Positions 33,115 through 43,565 of a stretch of DNA of 64,000 nt are shown here, in pieces. Below the pieces are notes generated by a model, which had not been told where the DNA came from, made no database searches, and was given only the letters and a program-made list of their open reading frames with translations. The stretch's first letter is position 1; every line of letters begins with the position of its first letter. Source of the DNA: Aspidiotus rigidus (taxonomy: Eukaryota > Arthropoda > Insecta > Hemiptera > Diaspididae). The position numbers and the translations under genes are program-made. The DNA is taken from assembly GCA_035079385.1 (NCBI GenBank), contig JAVHKY010000054.1, forward strand, positions 10,455,501 to 10,519,500, written 5' to 3'.

Positions 33115-35489
33115 AAATGAATAGAGCAATATTTGTAAGAAATTGTACGACCTTTTGTTCTTATCGGAGGTATTCCTGTTTGAAGATCAATATTTACCGA
33201 GATAATAGCAAAAATTTGCTGAGTGGGACACTCGTCTCACTGTTGAGGGTGGCGCTCACATTTGTGAGGTGGGGCGTTTCGAGGGTTTCATTAGGACACA
33301 TGGAATGACGATCATATTGAGTTTCAATATCAGCCTTTTTTTTTTTTTTTTTTTTTCAGCGAAAGTGCTCATTCTTTTTTACTACGAATGGGGACACGAA
33401 ATATCAACTTCTAAAACATTGGAATTTTATACCTTAGGTCACTGGTGAGATTTCGCTCGATATCAGCCTACATTACAAAAACTGACAGCTTCTATAACGA
33501 AGTTAATTGACGAATACTGGGTGTCCAAATTTTCTTTCGATATTGAAAATAAAATAGAAACTGAAAGTCGCTGATCATTAATTCTATCTTTTCTTAGGAT
33601 TGAGACGTACTTGAATTATTTGACCTTGAATCGTATACAAGAAGAGATGTATAGGAAAATTCTCACGTTCTACCCCGACAATTGAACTAGGAGATTTCCG
33701 CGGACGATTAAGAACTCTGATGTGTTGTGAGCTCTAGAGAGAGAAATGTATGGCCTTAAATTTTCTTCCTGCCATATTTTTGTCCGGCCTTTGAACGAGG
33801 TAAAGTCCACTGTGTCGTCCAGGTCTGTACAGAAGCACGAGGTCAGTCAGCTTATTGCGTGCAAGATGGAAGTCGTAAATGAGCAATGACTGAAGCAATG
33901 AAGGCAACGTCTATTCTATTTACATACTCATTAATAAGATTACGGTTACTTGTCTTTGAATGACAAGTTATTTAGGCAGAGGAGACCCATCATACGTCCT
34001 GGAACGGTATAAAAAGGTTATGTTGTAGGAAAAAGGGTGATGAAACTGACACCCTGCTGTGGAAGGATTGCGTTAAAGGTTCCATATAAAGTACTCGAGA
34101 ACATAATATTACACCAATCATACGTGCGTGGATATAATAGAAGTTATGCGCTGGGCCTACGTACTTCGAAAAGAGTTCACGAATTGAAAATACAATATTG
34201 TATTTGTTATTCCCTTTCGCCGGGGAGTGCTGACAAGTACTGCATTAGGACATTCATATTTAACTGTATTCTAATACCAAATAAAGCTGCCAATGATTTG
34301 GCGAGTGAGTATAAATATTTTCGAAGATAACGAGGGCGCGAATCCGTATGTCTATGGTAGAGATTACGAACAAATACCTTTGAAGAAGTACACATATATA
34401 CCAATATTATAAAGTTCAAGACTCTTCACTCCCTCGTAAAACATCTTTGAAGGAGCACTTGACATACGAGGCACAGCAGAGTTGTACGCTGTCGGTAATA
34501 TTAAAAGCAAAACATCTGCACGAGAAACAGGGTCGAAATTACCTTCCCAACATTTTTCGAGTGTTTAGTATAAGTTCTTTTTATTTCATTCGTCTTCTTT
34601 CTATTTCGTGCATTCGTTCTTTTTTCTCGATACGCAATATATTCGTTCTCGCTATTATTAAATTTTATATAAAAAGAGGATTATTCGATTTGATTTCGTG
34701 CGACAAATATGTACACGGATCGCGGATCTGTACCTACAACAGCGAACTTGGTAGCGTAAAATATACCCGAAGGCCTGTCTGTAGTTGCGCTACAGAAGAT
34801 TTTTTCGAATAGCGAATACGACACCTACAGCGAAATGTTTGCCAGCATCTGAGGCGCGAGATCGATTTAACGTCGCGAGAAAGAGACTCGCGATGAAATA
34901 AATTCGAGAACCGCGTCAGGAAAGGGCAAATATGTTTCGTAACTGGTATTAAGGGTTTAGTCTTACATCAACGAGATGTCATCGATGGATCACGATGTGC
35001 TGAATACAAAAAAAAGAAACGATATTTTTGAAGCGCGTAGGTGTTCGAAAACTCTCGGGTCAGGGACGCGGAAACGATGGCGAGAAATAATATTTGAAGG
35101 AAAAAAAGTTTGGAATTATAACTTTTCGATCGGGACTTATGAAAATTTTTAGAATTTGGATTAGGCGAGTAGGCCATGAACAAATTTTTAGACCCTCATT
35201 CTGGAGCTGGTGGGCAAAAAAACAAAAACCTCATGAGAAAAAATAACGTGTCGCTTCCAGGTCTTTCCAGAACACGCTGTGACAAGTTTTTCAAGAGTGC
35301 AACATTGGGATAATCTTTTCTAGTAGTCCTAGACTTTTAAGTATGTAAAATACTGAAACCATGACAGTTTTTTGGGACGGTTTTTTCACACATGGGATCA
35401 GTCCGCAGAAACTGTTTTTTTAGCGGGGAAGCCGCTATCCATTTTGTTAGGAGATTACATCCTCAGAAAACGTCCGCAGGTTAGGTTGG
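33074..35489. other. No gene recognised
   Basis: It contains a T22 run near 33337. One 121-codon hydrophobic frame at 34447-34812 has a Phe/Ile/Ser-rich centre but no known motif. The right part (35230-35450) resembles the degenerate repeats at 46380-47110. Confidence 0.4.
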
Positions 35490-35882
35490 GTTACGGGACT
35501 TGAAAGAATTTCGAGTCTCGAGCTATGTATGATAGGAGGGGGACTTAGAAGAATTTCGATTCTCGAGCTATCTATGAAAGGAGGGGAACTTAGAAGAATT
35601 TCAAGTCTCGAGCTATATATAATAGGGGAGGGGGGGGGGACTTGGAAGAATTTTGACTTTCGAGCTACCGTCCGCCGTCCAACCAAAAACTTGGAAAAAT
35701 TTTGAGACTCGAGCTATATATGATAGGAGGGGGACTTAGAAGAATTTCGAGTCTCGAGCTATATATTAAAGGAGGGGGACATAGACGAATTTCGAGTCTT
35801 GAGCTATATATAATACAGGGGGGGGGGACTTGGAAGAATTTTGACTTTCGAGCTACCGTCCGCCGTCCAACCAAAAACTTGA
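35490..35882 (+). repeat. Higher-order minisatellite array
   Basis: Units of about 50-58 bp (GGGACTTRGAAGAATTTCGA, then GTCTCGAGCTATATATGATAGGAG). The array has two higher-order blocks. Each closes with a variant unit containing CTACCGTCCGCCGTCCAACC, at about 35666-35685 and 35853-35872. The same family is at 9680-9835 and 23990-24200. Confidence 0.85.
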
Positions 35883-36030
35883 CATGTTCCATGTCTTTTC
35901 TCTCGCCGGACACCGATTTTGAAACTCGCGAGTACACCCCCCCTCCCCCCCCCCCGTCAAGAGAAATCTCTACCCCGTGGGTGATTCAGAAATTCGCGAG
36001 TACACCCCGCGTAATAATAATAATTAATAA

Positions 36031-36085
<55 letters not shown>

Positions 36086-36580
36086 ATGATTAAATAAATA
36101 AATAATTAAATAATTAATATAATTAATAATTAGAAAATCTCTACCCCGTGGGTAATTCAGAAATTCGCGAGTACACCCCGCGTAATAATAATAAATAATT
36201 AATTAATTAATTAATTAATAATTAAATAATTAATTAATTAATTAATTAATAATTAAATAATTAAATAATTAAATAAATAAATAATTAAATAATTAATATA
36301 ATTAATAATTAGAAAATTTTGACATGTTCCATGTCTTTTCTCTCGCCGGACCCCGATTTTGAAACTCGTGAGTACACCCCCCCTCCCCCCGTCAAGAGAA
36401 ATCTCTACCCCGTGGGTGATTCAGAAATTCGCGAGTACACCCCGCGTAATAATAATAAATAATTAATTAATTAATTAATTAATTAATTAATAATTAAATA
36501 ATTAAATAATTAAATAATTAAATAATTAAATAATTAAATAAATAAATAAATAATTAAATAATTAATATAATGAATAATTA
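35883..36580. repeat. Compound satellite of AAAT/AATT runs and a GC-richer unit
   Basis: Long (AAAT)n and (AATT)n tracts alternate with CTCTACCCCGTGGGTGATTC plus AGAAATTCGCGAGTACACC (three copies near 35970, 36140 and 36403). GACATGTTCCATGTCTTTTC blocks occur twice (about 35881 and 36320). Confidence 0.85.
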
Positions 36581-36582
36581 GA

Positions 36583-36740
36583 GGGGTTCCTTAGACTTGA
36601 ATTGTCTCACACCATTCCAATACAACAGGGAGTTCGCGCTACCTCATATTTCTCATAGAAGACTTATACGACGCCAAGATAGGTAAAGGGGTAAACGAAT
36701 AATATCTCATGAACACTTGACCTAGTACAAGAATTAATAA

Positions 36741-36791
<51 letters not shown>

Positions 36792-37080
36792 ATAGATAAA
36801 TAAATAAATAAATAAATAAATAATATTCAATAATTAAATAATTAAATAATTAAATAATTGAATAATTAAATAATTAAATAAATAAAGGCTGGATAGTCGA
36901 AATTTTTCCAAGTCCCCTAGACTTGAAATGTCACATACCATTCCAATACAACAGCGAGACGGGGGGCGAACGAGCGGAGCGAGTTCGCGCTACCTCGTAT
37001 TTCTCATAGAAGACTTATACGACGCCAAGATAGGTAAAGTGGTAAACGAATAATATCTCACGAAAACTTGACCTAGTAGA
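36583..37080. repeat. Two 150-bp direct copies around an (AAAT)n tract
   Basis: TAGACTTGAA to TTGACCTAGTA at about 36592-36727 and 36909-37077. They share CATTCCAATACAACAG and AAGACTTATACGACGCCAAG. The second copy has an extra GACGGGGGGCGAACGAGCGG insert. The 63-codon LFIYLFIY frame here is just the tetranucleotide repeat. Confidence 0.85.
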
Positions 37081-37458
37081 AGCCTAGACTGAAATATTTC
37101 ATGATGACTGATAAAATATAAAAGACATGGAACATGATTTTCATTTATTTGGCTATGCCAGAAAATTTAATAATACTACAAAAGTTACATTTCTCGTACC
37201 ATTCCAATACAACAGCGAGATCGCTCGTTCGCCCCACGAAAGTTGATACCTCAAAATATAGAACACCCACAATTACCTCATAATTTGGCTTTTTTTTTTT
37301 TTTATGATGTAATATGAACTGCCTAGTGGCATTTACATATAGGTAGGGCAGATATGGCATAGTTAACTTTACTTAGCTAATAGTGCAACCACTATTATAC
37401 TACAACCTAATATTAGGGGATGAATTGCTAGCAGCGAGTGTGCCTTGAGTACAAGTAA

Positions 37459-38766
37459 CTATTCAATGCCCGCTATGGGCTTACGCTTTAGTCGTTGGGT
37501 AGATGGTTGTTCCAGTAGCTGAAGTGCCTCTATGTTTGGGTGGCCGTGGACTCGTTTGATGTACCTTGTCGTGGCTTTTGATGCGATTTGCTGGATATTT
37601 TCCAGTGCCAAGTCCTCGTGCAACTGCTGGTTTGTAATATACCACGGTGCTCCTGTGATTTTACGGAGTGCGTTGTTTTGGAATCGCTGTAAAATTTCTA
37701 TGTTGCTACTTGCTGTCGAGCCCCATAATGGTATTCCATACGTCCAAATGGGGCGAAGGATCATGACATATAGTAGCCTTTTATTCCAGAGTGATAGCCG
37801 AATCTTAGCTCTGAGCATCCAGAATCGGAGTTCGAGTTGCTCTCTTTTCTTGATTATGTGCGCTTTCCAATTTAGCTTACAGTCCAAGTGTAAGCCTAAA
37901 TATCAGGTGCAGTCAGCCCGCTGTACAGGTTCATTATTTATATACGTGGGATCATATCCATGATTTCTAAGGGCAAAGTCAATACGGACAGTCTTGGATG
38001 CGTTAGTTTGAATTTTCCACCTGGTGGTTCATTCCTCGACTTTGTTGACAGCTCTCTGCAAATTGGTGACTGCAGTAGAGTAGTCTTCATGCATAGCAAG
38101 TATAGCGGTGTCGTCTGCAAATGTGGCTAGTGTGGAATCATCTTGCTCTGGAATGTCTGCAGTGTATAGTAGATACAGCAGGGGACCAAGAACACTGCCC
38201 TGTGGTACACCCGCTGCTATTGGCTTGTCAGAAGAGTCAGCTTCTCCATAGTGAACATAGAATCTTCTGTCGCTAAGGTAAGATGATAAAATTTGCACAT
38301 TACAAGTTGGAAAGTGTTTGCTGATTTTGTGGAGAAGTCCGGGGATCCAGACTCGGTCGAAGGCTTGACTAACATCCAGAAATACGGATGGGCAGAACTT
38401 TTCTTCTTCTAATGCCTTTCTAATTGCTGTTCCAACACGATGAACCTGTTCAATGGTACAGTGCCTGTTTCTGAATCCAAACTGGTGGTCTGGGATTAGG
38501 TTCTTGTTTATGACTATTCCCAGTAAACGCCTCATGTAAAGCTTCTCAAATAGTTTAGAAAGAACTGAAAGCAGGGATATTGGACGATACGAGCTGGGTA
38601 TTTCTGGCGGCTTACCTTCTTTAGGAATCATGATTATTCTCGCTAACTTCCACTGTTTTAAGTAGGTCAACATTATCAGGCCTTTGCGTGGCAGCTTTTG
38701 TAAAATACGTGCCGACATTTGATCGTACCCAGGTGCTTTCTTAGGGTTAAGTTTCTTTTTAATCAT
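37459..38766 (-). pseudogene. LINE reverse transcriptase domain
   Basis: From 38766: KLNPKKAPGYDQMSARILQK, YRPISLLSVLSKLFEKLYMR, FGFRNRHCTIEQVHRV, SVFLDVSQAFDRVW with the first catalytic Asp, GVPQGSVLGPLLYLLYTADI, and TFADDTAIL with the catalytic FADD box. A stop follows NKVEE at 38029. The frame is re-entered with the thumb-like region LNWKAHIIKKREQLELRFW, then LRPIWTYGIPLWG, and ends at 37459. The order and wording are those of Jockey-clade ORF2 proteins, which copy element RNA at nicked target DNA. There is no RNase H after the RT, as expected for Jockey and unlike the LINE at 5940-6918. Confidence 0.9.
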
Positions 38767-38921
38767 AGTTTTGATTTCTCTTGGAAAAAATAAGTCAACT
38801 ACCTGCTCCTCTGCTAGGCAGAGGTCAGGAGAGATATCGGTGACAATTTCATTAGGTTGGAATCTTTGCTCAAGGTGCTCTGCATAGACTTCAGCTTTCT
38901 CTCTATCCGTTCTCGCCGAAG

Positions 38922-39123
38922 TATTGTTTGGATGACAGAATACTCAAAGAGTAGAGTAAACGATAATTACTAATTACAAAGACCACAGATATAAAGGAGA
39001 AGATGCGAGATCTTTCGGTTAACAAACCATCATCGGGCAAAGTCTTTTACTCTACTCTTTGAGTATTCTGTCATTATGTCGAGCCGTAACGTTTCTGACC
39101 GTGTCAATTCTATTGTTTGGATG
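38922..39123. mobile_element. 176-bp insertion with hammerhead-like motif and 13-bp TSD
   Basis: TATTGTTTGGATG flanks the insert (38922-38934 and 39111-39123). The insert (38935-39110) begins with a 26-bp arm that is perfectly inverted at 39046-39071, then carries a further 39 bp present on that side only. Between the arms the minus strand reads CCGATGATGGTTTGTTAACC followed by GAAAGATC: a hammerhead-like core with one change (CTGATGA to CCGATGA), a GGTT/AACC stem and GAAA. It has no ORF. The LINE reading frame is continuous across the empty site. Its layout mirrors the PLE insertions, so I class it as a candidate non-autonomous PLE-type element. Confidence 0.75.
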
Positions 39124-39566
39124 TTTCGATGGGGAAATGTAGTCTGATGGTTTATTTAACGAACGAGCTGCCTTCCAGAGTGAGTAATCAGTGGCTTCTG
39201 TGGCTCTCAGAGTGGTTACAAAATGGTTGAAGGAATCATTGTTGTGCTCACAGATACGTGTTTTGACCAGTTTACAGAGACCTGCTTGTGCAAAGGGTTG
39301 CGCGAAAGCTGCCAGCGGTGCCGCGCTTGCCTGCGTTTCTTGACCAGTTCCAGTATTTCCTTGGGATAGCACATATGATAGTGTTGTCCTTGTGAATTCG
39401 TGGGTGTGGCCAATTTGGCTTCACGTTGGAGCAGTTTGGTGAAGGAATCAACTGCTGCCTCTAGTTGGTGTGGCGATTTCAGCCGTATGCGGAGGTTAAC
39501 ATTATTATTCACACCGTCACGAAAAGCATCCCAGTCTGTATGTTCGTTAGTAAGTTTAGGAGCCAT
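39124..39566 (-). pseudogene. LINE ORF2 linker between endonuclease and RT
   Basis: Two overlapping frames (39566-39216 and 39372-39124) give the Jockey-like inter-domain region. They include KLTNEHTDWDAFRDGVNNNV, PKEILELVKKRRQARHRWQ and DYSLWKAARSLNKP. The frame shift lies between about 39370 and 39220. It leads into the 13-bp duplication of the 176-bp insertion. Confidence 0.75.
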
Positions 39567-39630
39567 CTGCTTGCGTATAATGGAATTGCCAAGTGTTAGG
39601 ATAAGTGGCGAGTGATCTGAGGACAGGTCA

Positions 39631-40165
39631 TCAATGTTCTGATCTCAGTATAGTTGGCCGATACTGCTCTCGTGATAAAAAAGTCGATGCAGTCTGGTAT
39701 TTTGTCAGAATGACTGGGCCAGTGCGTTGGTTTACCATTGGAGAGGCACTTTGCGTTGACGTTAGCTGTGGCCTGCTATGATTTGCGGCTTTTAGTTGTA
39801 GTAGTGCGAGATCCCCAGTAAGGATGCTTGGCATTAAAGTCACCACCAATGATCCATTCGCCTCCTAGGTGGTTGAAGAAGTGAGTGTACTGATCGGCAG
39901 TGATCTTGTGTTTTGGCGGACTGTAAACTGAGGCAATAACAAGTTCAGTGCCACAGTGGAGCTTAGTGGCTATGCCTGCTGCTTGGATGGGTTCGGTGCA
40001 GTAGGGGCTGTGATATAGTGTTCCGGATATAGAGGCAGCTCCTCCATGGGCTGCATCTTTTGAGTGGTTGCATGTATATAGCTTGTAATTCCTTATTTCA
40101 GCATACGATCCTGACGTGAGATGAGATTCGGATATCAGTGCTATATCAATTTTTTCGGTATTCAT
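39631..40165 (-). pseudogene. LINE apurinic-type endonuclease domain
   Basis: 40165-39776 gives MNTEKIDIALISESHLTSGS with the catalytic Glu, an NYKLYTCNHS strand, LVIASVYSPPKHKI, and WIIGGDFNAKHPYWGSR with the catalytic GDFNAKH. Stops and a shift follow. The distal DDLSSDHSPL block with the final His is recognisable near 39640-39610 in another frame. This is the exonuclease-endonuclease-phosphatase fold that nicks target DNA for target-primed reverse transcription. Confidence 0.85.
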
Positions 40166-40266
40166 GAATTGCGTCTATTCAATCTTGCGTGCCAAGAGGC
40201 CATTGGCATTCCATGTAAGGATTTTTGTGGTTTGACGTGTAGAGGAGGTTTGGGCGGAATGCACCA

Positions 40267-40515
40267 TTATGGTTTCGTACCTATTGACTTTGGGCTTGTT
40301 ATATTAACAATAATAGTTAGTATTTGGTCCATGCGTTCGCCTAGTTTAGTAAGCTGCAAAGTGAGATTTTCAGCTAGCTTCTCTAACTGCGTAAGACGGT
40401 TGTTGTTGGTTTGATCCAAAGTTGGCTGGCCTTGATTTCCAGCAACCTCAGCATAGGAATAGAGTGGTTGAGTTTGCCTCCTAGGAATGTTAGCGTTATT
40501 GTTGGGGAGCAAAAA
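40267..40515 (-). pseudogene. LINE ORF1 C-terminal end
   Basis: It reads PLYSYAEVAGNQGQP, then LEKLAENLTLQLTKLGERMD and QILTIIVNI. This matches the SYAxxV block and amphipathic heptad-like C-terminus found after the zinc knuckles of Jockey ORF1 proteins. The knuckles and everything upstream are missing because the element is 5'-truncated at about 40515-40520. Confidence 0.65.
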
Positions 40516-40520
40516 CTGTT

Positions 40521-40649
40521 TTTGATGAAAGTTTTTCCAAGGCTGAGAACCCAAATAAAAAATAATATAAAGAATCTTGTAGGACCCAAATCTCACAGAA
40601 ATATTTTAGGATCCAGATCAAATGGAAAATGAAAATACAAAATCGTATA
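40521..40649. repeat. GGATCC-rich dispersed repeat, left part
   Basis: Together with 41086-41175 it forms one copy of a repeat also found inverted at about 46600-46900. Shared pieces are TTTTTCCAAGGCTGAGAACC-like, AAATGAAAATAC and GGAAATGAAGATACAGGACC. A MITE splits this copy. Confidence 0.7.
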
Positions 40650-41085
40650 CTGTAAAATCTCGTGGATAATACGCACCCCAGATTTTTCACTCATTTTTCA
40701 AGAAAAAGCTTTATTCGTGTATAATACGCATTTGAATTTTAGAACGCTAAAAACATGCAAAAATGAGTACATACTCAATAAAAACTCTAATACGATCAAT
40801 AGACAATAGGTGTTCGACTATCAACACTGCACTAATGTATTATTAGTACTGTACTTCTTACAACTCACTCCTTATCGCAATTTAAGTACTGCCCAAACCT
40901 GCAACATTACAGTATTCAACTCGCATTCATAGGTGAATCATTCTGTCTCGTATACAAATACTAATTCCAATCGATTTTTCGTTGTTGAAAAAAATAAAAG
41001 CAGTTTTACTCGTGTATAATACGCACCAAGGATTTTGGAGGCAAAATTCGGGAAAAAAGTGCGTATTATACACGAGATTTTACAG
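40650..41085. mobile_element. 436-bp MITE with TA duplication (Tc1/mariner-type)
   Basis: The ends CTGTAAAATCTCGTGGATAA and its inverse ending GATTTTACAG (about 28 bp each) are bordered by TA (40648-40649 and 41086-41087). Internal copies of CGTGTATAATACGCA lie near 40716 and 41012. The homologous repeat near 46.7 kb has the same flank with a single TA and no insert. That proves insertion and shows the target. Non-coding. Confidence 0.88.
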
Positions 41086-42734
41086 TACAGAAAATGAAGA
41101 TACAGGACCTTTTTGGATCCAAATTCCATTTCGGATCCGGGTTTTGTAGATCTCAACTCCGGTTTTTTCAAGAGAAGTCCCAGTCAAATGACTGAGTTGG
41201 TTTTGTGGGACAATTCTTCTGAGCGGTCTCGGTCTCATTATTGTCGTATAAAATGCAAAAAAAAAGGTTTTTTGGGCGGGGGAGGGGGGGGGGCTTTTCA
41301 AAAGTAATCCTCGTCAGAAAAAACTAAAATTGTTATGGCCAAAAACTGTAACAAGTTTTTGACATGTTACATGTCTTTCTTGAAATTTCATGAATCCTAG
41401 CACTTAATATTCTAAAATTTGCGAGTTCACACCATCCTCGCGAGTTGCCCCTCTTCCACCCCCGGACAGAAACCCTAGGCATGATTCTGAAAATCTACGA
41501 GTTCCACGAGTCCTGAATCCTGCCCCCTAATTCCAAAATTTATATGTTCACACCACCTCACGAGTTCCCCCCCCCCCTCTAATAATCGTGTATACGGTAT
41601 TCCTTCTCTTCCTTTATAATAAATTATGACGTCATGAGCCGTGACCCCAGGTCCCCTCCCATTATGATGTCATCAATAGTGACCCCGAGTTTAATTCTGA
41701 AATTTGCGAGTTCAATCCACCTCCCCTCATCCTTGTAATCTATAAGTGGTTCAGTACAGGCTTTTATACTTCTGTATGTTGGGGTCATGTTAGGCCTAGT
41801 TTCATGAAGGCTAAAAGTAGGTCAAGTATAGTTTAGTATACGGCATAGTCCAGTATAATGAAGACTAAGGAGTAGTACCGCAATTCTAAAATCTACATGT
41901 AAATATGACGTTATCAGACGTGACCCGGAGGCTTAGTATGAGGAAGACTCGAGCAGTATTACTGGAGACCGTTAGGAGGCTTACGAGCGGAGTGACAGAT
42001 CCCGAGAATAGGTGTACAGTACGGAAGAGAGACAGCCCAAGCTGATGACGTCATTAGCTTGTGACGTCATAACCATCATGATGGTCGCCTAACTTCGCTT
42101 AGAAGAGAGTGAGGAAGAGAGAGAGCCCAAGCTGATGATGTCACAGGCAGCCATATGGATGCTTATGACGTGACGAGCTAATGACGTCACGAATGTCCGC
42201 TCCTCGTGGACTAGATCGCTTGACTTACAGTTCACCTCACCTGTATCAATTCGAGAACAGTGAGCCCCTGAGTTAGATATCTTATCTTACAGTACACCAC
42301 GCCCAGATTAGTTCAAGAAGGGAACGTACGCCTCTGAGGCTCTGTGAGAGAAATTAACAAGCTAAGCCATGATCTCACCACGAAGCAGACGTAGCCTTAG
42401 AGTATAAAAGAGGTAATTTACTAGTAGACATGAAACATCATCTTTATTCATTTGGCTGTGCCAGAAAATCTTTCCTTATGAGTAATCTCAGTCGAAGAAC
42501 TCGTGATGGTTTTTTGTGACAGGTTTTCCTCACGTATAGTCCCAGAAAAACTGTTGTAGTTTTTTATGACAATTTCTTCAAGTATGGTTACGAGGTAGTC
42601 AGAACTTGGATTTTTTAGCTGCTACTTCTCACCCACTCGGTCAAGAATTGGAGGGCTATATTCCTTTGATGGAAGAAAGTCGAGGATAAGATACAAATGT
42701 ATAGGACAGAGACCCGAACGGACTGAGCACTCGG
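41086..42734. other. Dispersed repeats, no gene
   Basis: The right part of the GGATCC repeat runs to about 41175. It is followed by segments with GCGAGTTCACACCACC-type units and a dense set of TGACGTCA palindromes (41627, 42046, 42062 and 42182). A short direct repeat of GAGAGMCAGCCCAAGCTGAT lies at 42029 and 42120. Confidence 0.5.
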
Positions 42735-42910
42735 GGCTGTGCTCTCGGAAAGTGGGTCAACGAAAAGAGAGTGGGAACAATCGACATCTCATAAACCACC
42801 CTTCCTCTATCGAGAGTGTAGGTCACTATGCCATCATACTGAAATCTACAGAACCTTTCTTTCTTGGTGAATTTCCCGCTTGCAGAGCCTTTTCCCTTTC
42901 TTTGAATATT
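42735..42910. repeat. Dispersed repeat R2, copy 1
   Basis: It shares GCTCTCGGAAAGTGGGTCAAC, CACTATGCCATCATACTGAA and the GAATTTCCCGCTTGCAGAGC region with the inverted sequence at 46065-46265. Confidence 0.55.
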
Positions 42911-43224
42911 GCAAAAACGACCTTCATTTCCAAAAATAGCTCTCCATAGATCATGCCTCCTCTTGAAATCTCGTTCGCCGATGAACTGAGAGTATAAGAA
43001 AAAGTAGCACTTGGAAAAATCTTTAGCTTAGAACGTACCCTAGCAGAAAAAAAAAAAAAAAAATTCCAAGTTCTGAATCCCTATAATAGAGAAAGGACTC
43101 TAAAAATGAGCTAAATAGATATATAAAAAGAGAGATTTGGGCTTCCTCAGGTAATCGACTGCTTATCAAAATCGAATAATAGAAAATATCGCATATCTTT
43201 CACAGAAGTTTCCCTGCACTCCTC

Positions 43225-43565
43225 GATTTACCCCGTTGATGAATCCGTGCACCGTCGACTATCTTAATTTCCAATTTCCAAGGAAGGAAAAAGTGCTCTA
43301 CAGGTGGGAAAAGCACCAGGACGAAAAGGCTCTCCTAGTATTCAATAAGAATATAATACTGACCCATTCCCCTCGGTGGAGGCAGGGGGTTAATATTTTT
43401 GGTGGTTTTTTCGATTCTATATCCATTGAATCCTCTCTTCGAGAGCAGAATGGCAGGTGCTCAGTCAGTTCAGGTCTCCGTCCTATACAATCGTATGTTT
43501 ATATCTTCTGGATGGACTCTTTTCTAACTGGAGAAAAAACTTCGAACACTTGCAGAGTAAGAGTG
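43225..43565. repeat. Dispersed repeat R2, copy 2
   Basis: GTGCTCTACAGGTGGGAAAA, ACTGACCCATTCC, GAGAGCAGAATGGC and a final GTGGATGAGAATTAGCAGC match 46080-46345 in order. Shorter relatives are at 49855-50000 and 50375-50560. The 113-codon plus-strand frame here has no motif. Confidence 0.6.

Larger units (their letters stand above)
37290..40520 (-). mobile_element. Jockey-group LINE, 5'-truncated, with poly(A) tail
   Basis: The minus-strand order is the end of ORF1 (40515-40267), endonuclease (40165-39631), linker, RT (38766-38029), RT C-terminal region (37887-37459), about 155 bp of 3' UTR, and an A14 tail (37303-37290). Frameshifts and stops disable it. A 176-bp insertion at 38935-39110 splits it. 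The 5' end stops within ORF1 and joins a GGATCC-rich repeat. Confidence 0.88.

Noticed and set aside
36639..36830. LFIYLFIY membrane-like peptide
   Set aside because: It is a translation of an (AAAT)n microsatellite.
36000..37000. CRISPR-like regular repeats
   Set aside because: The repeats are microsatellites and minisatellites without unique spacers, in a eukaryotic context.
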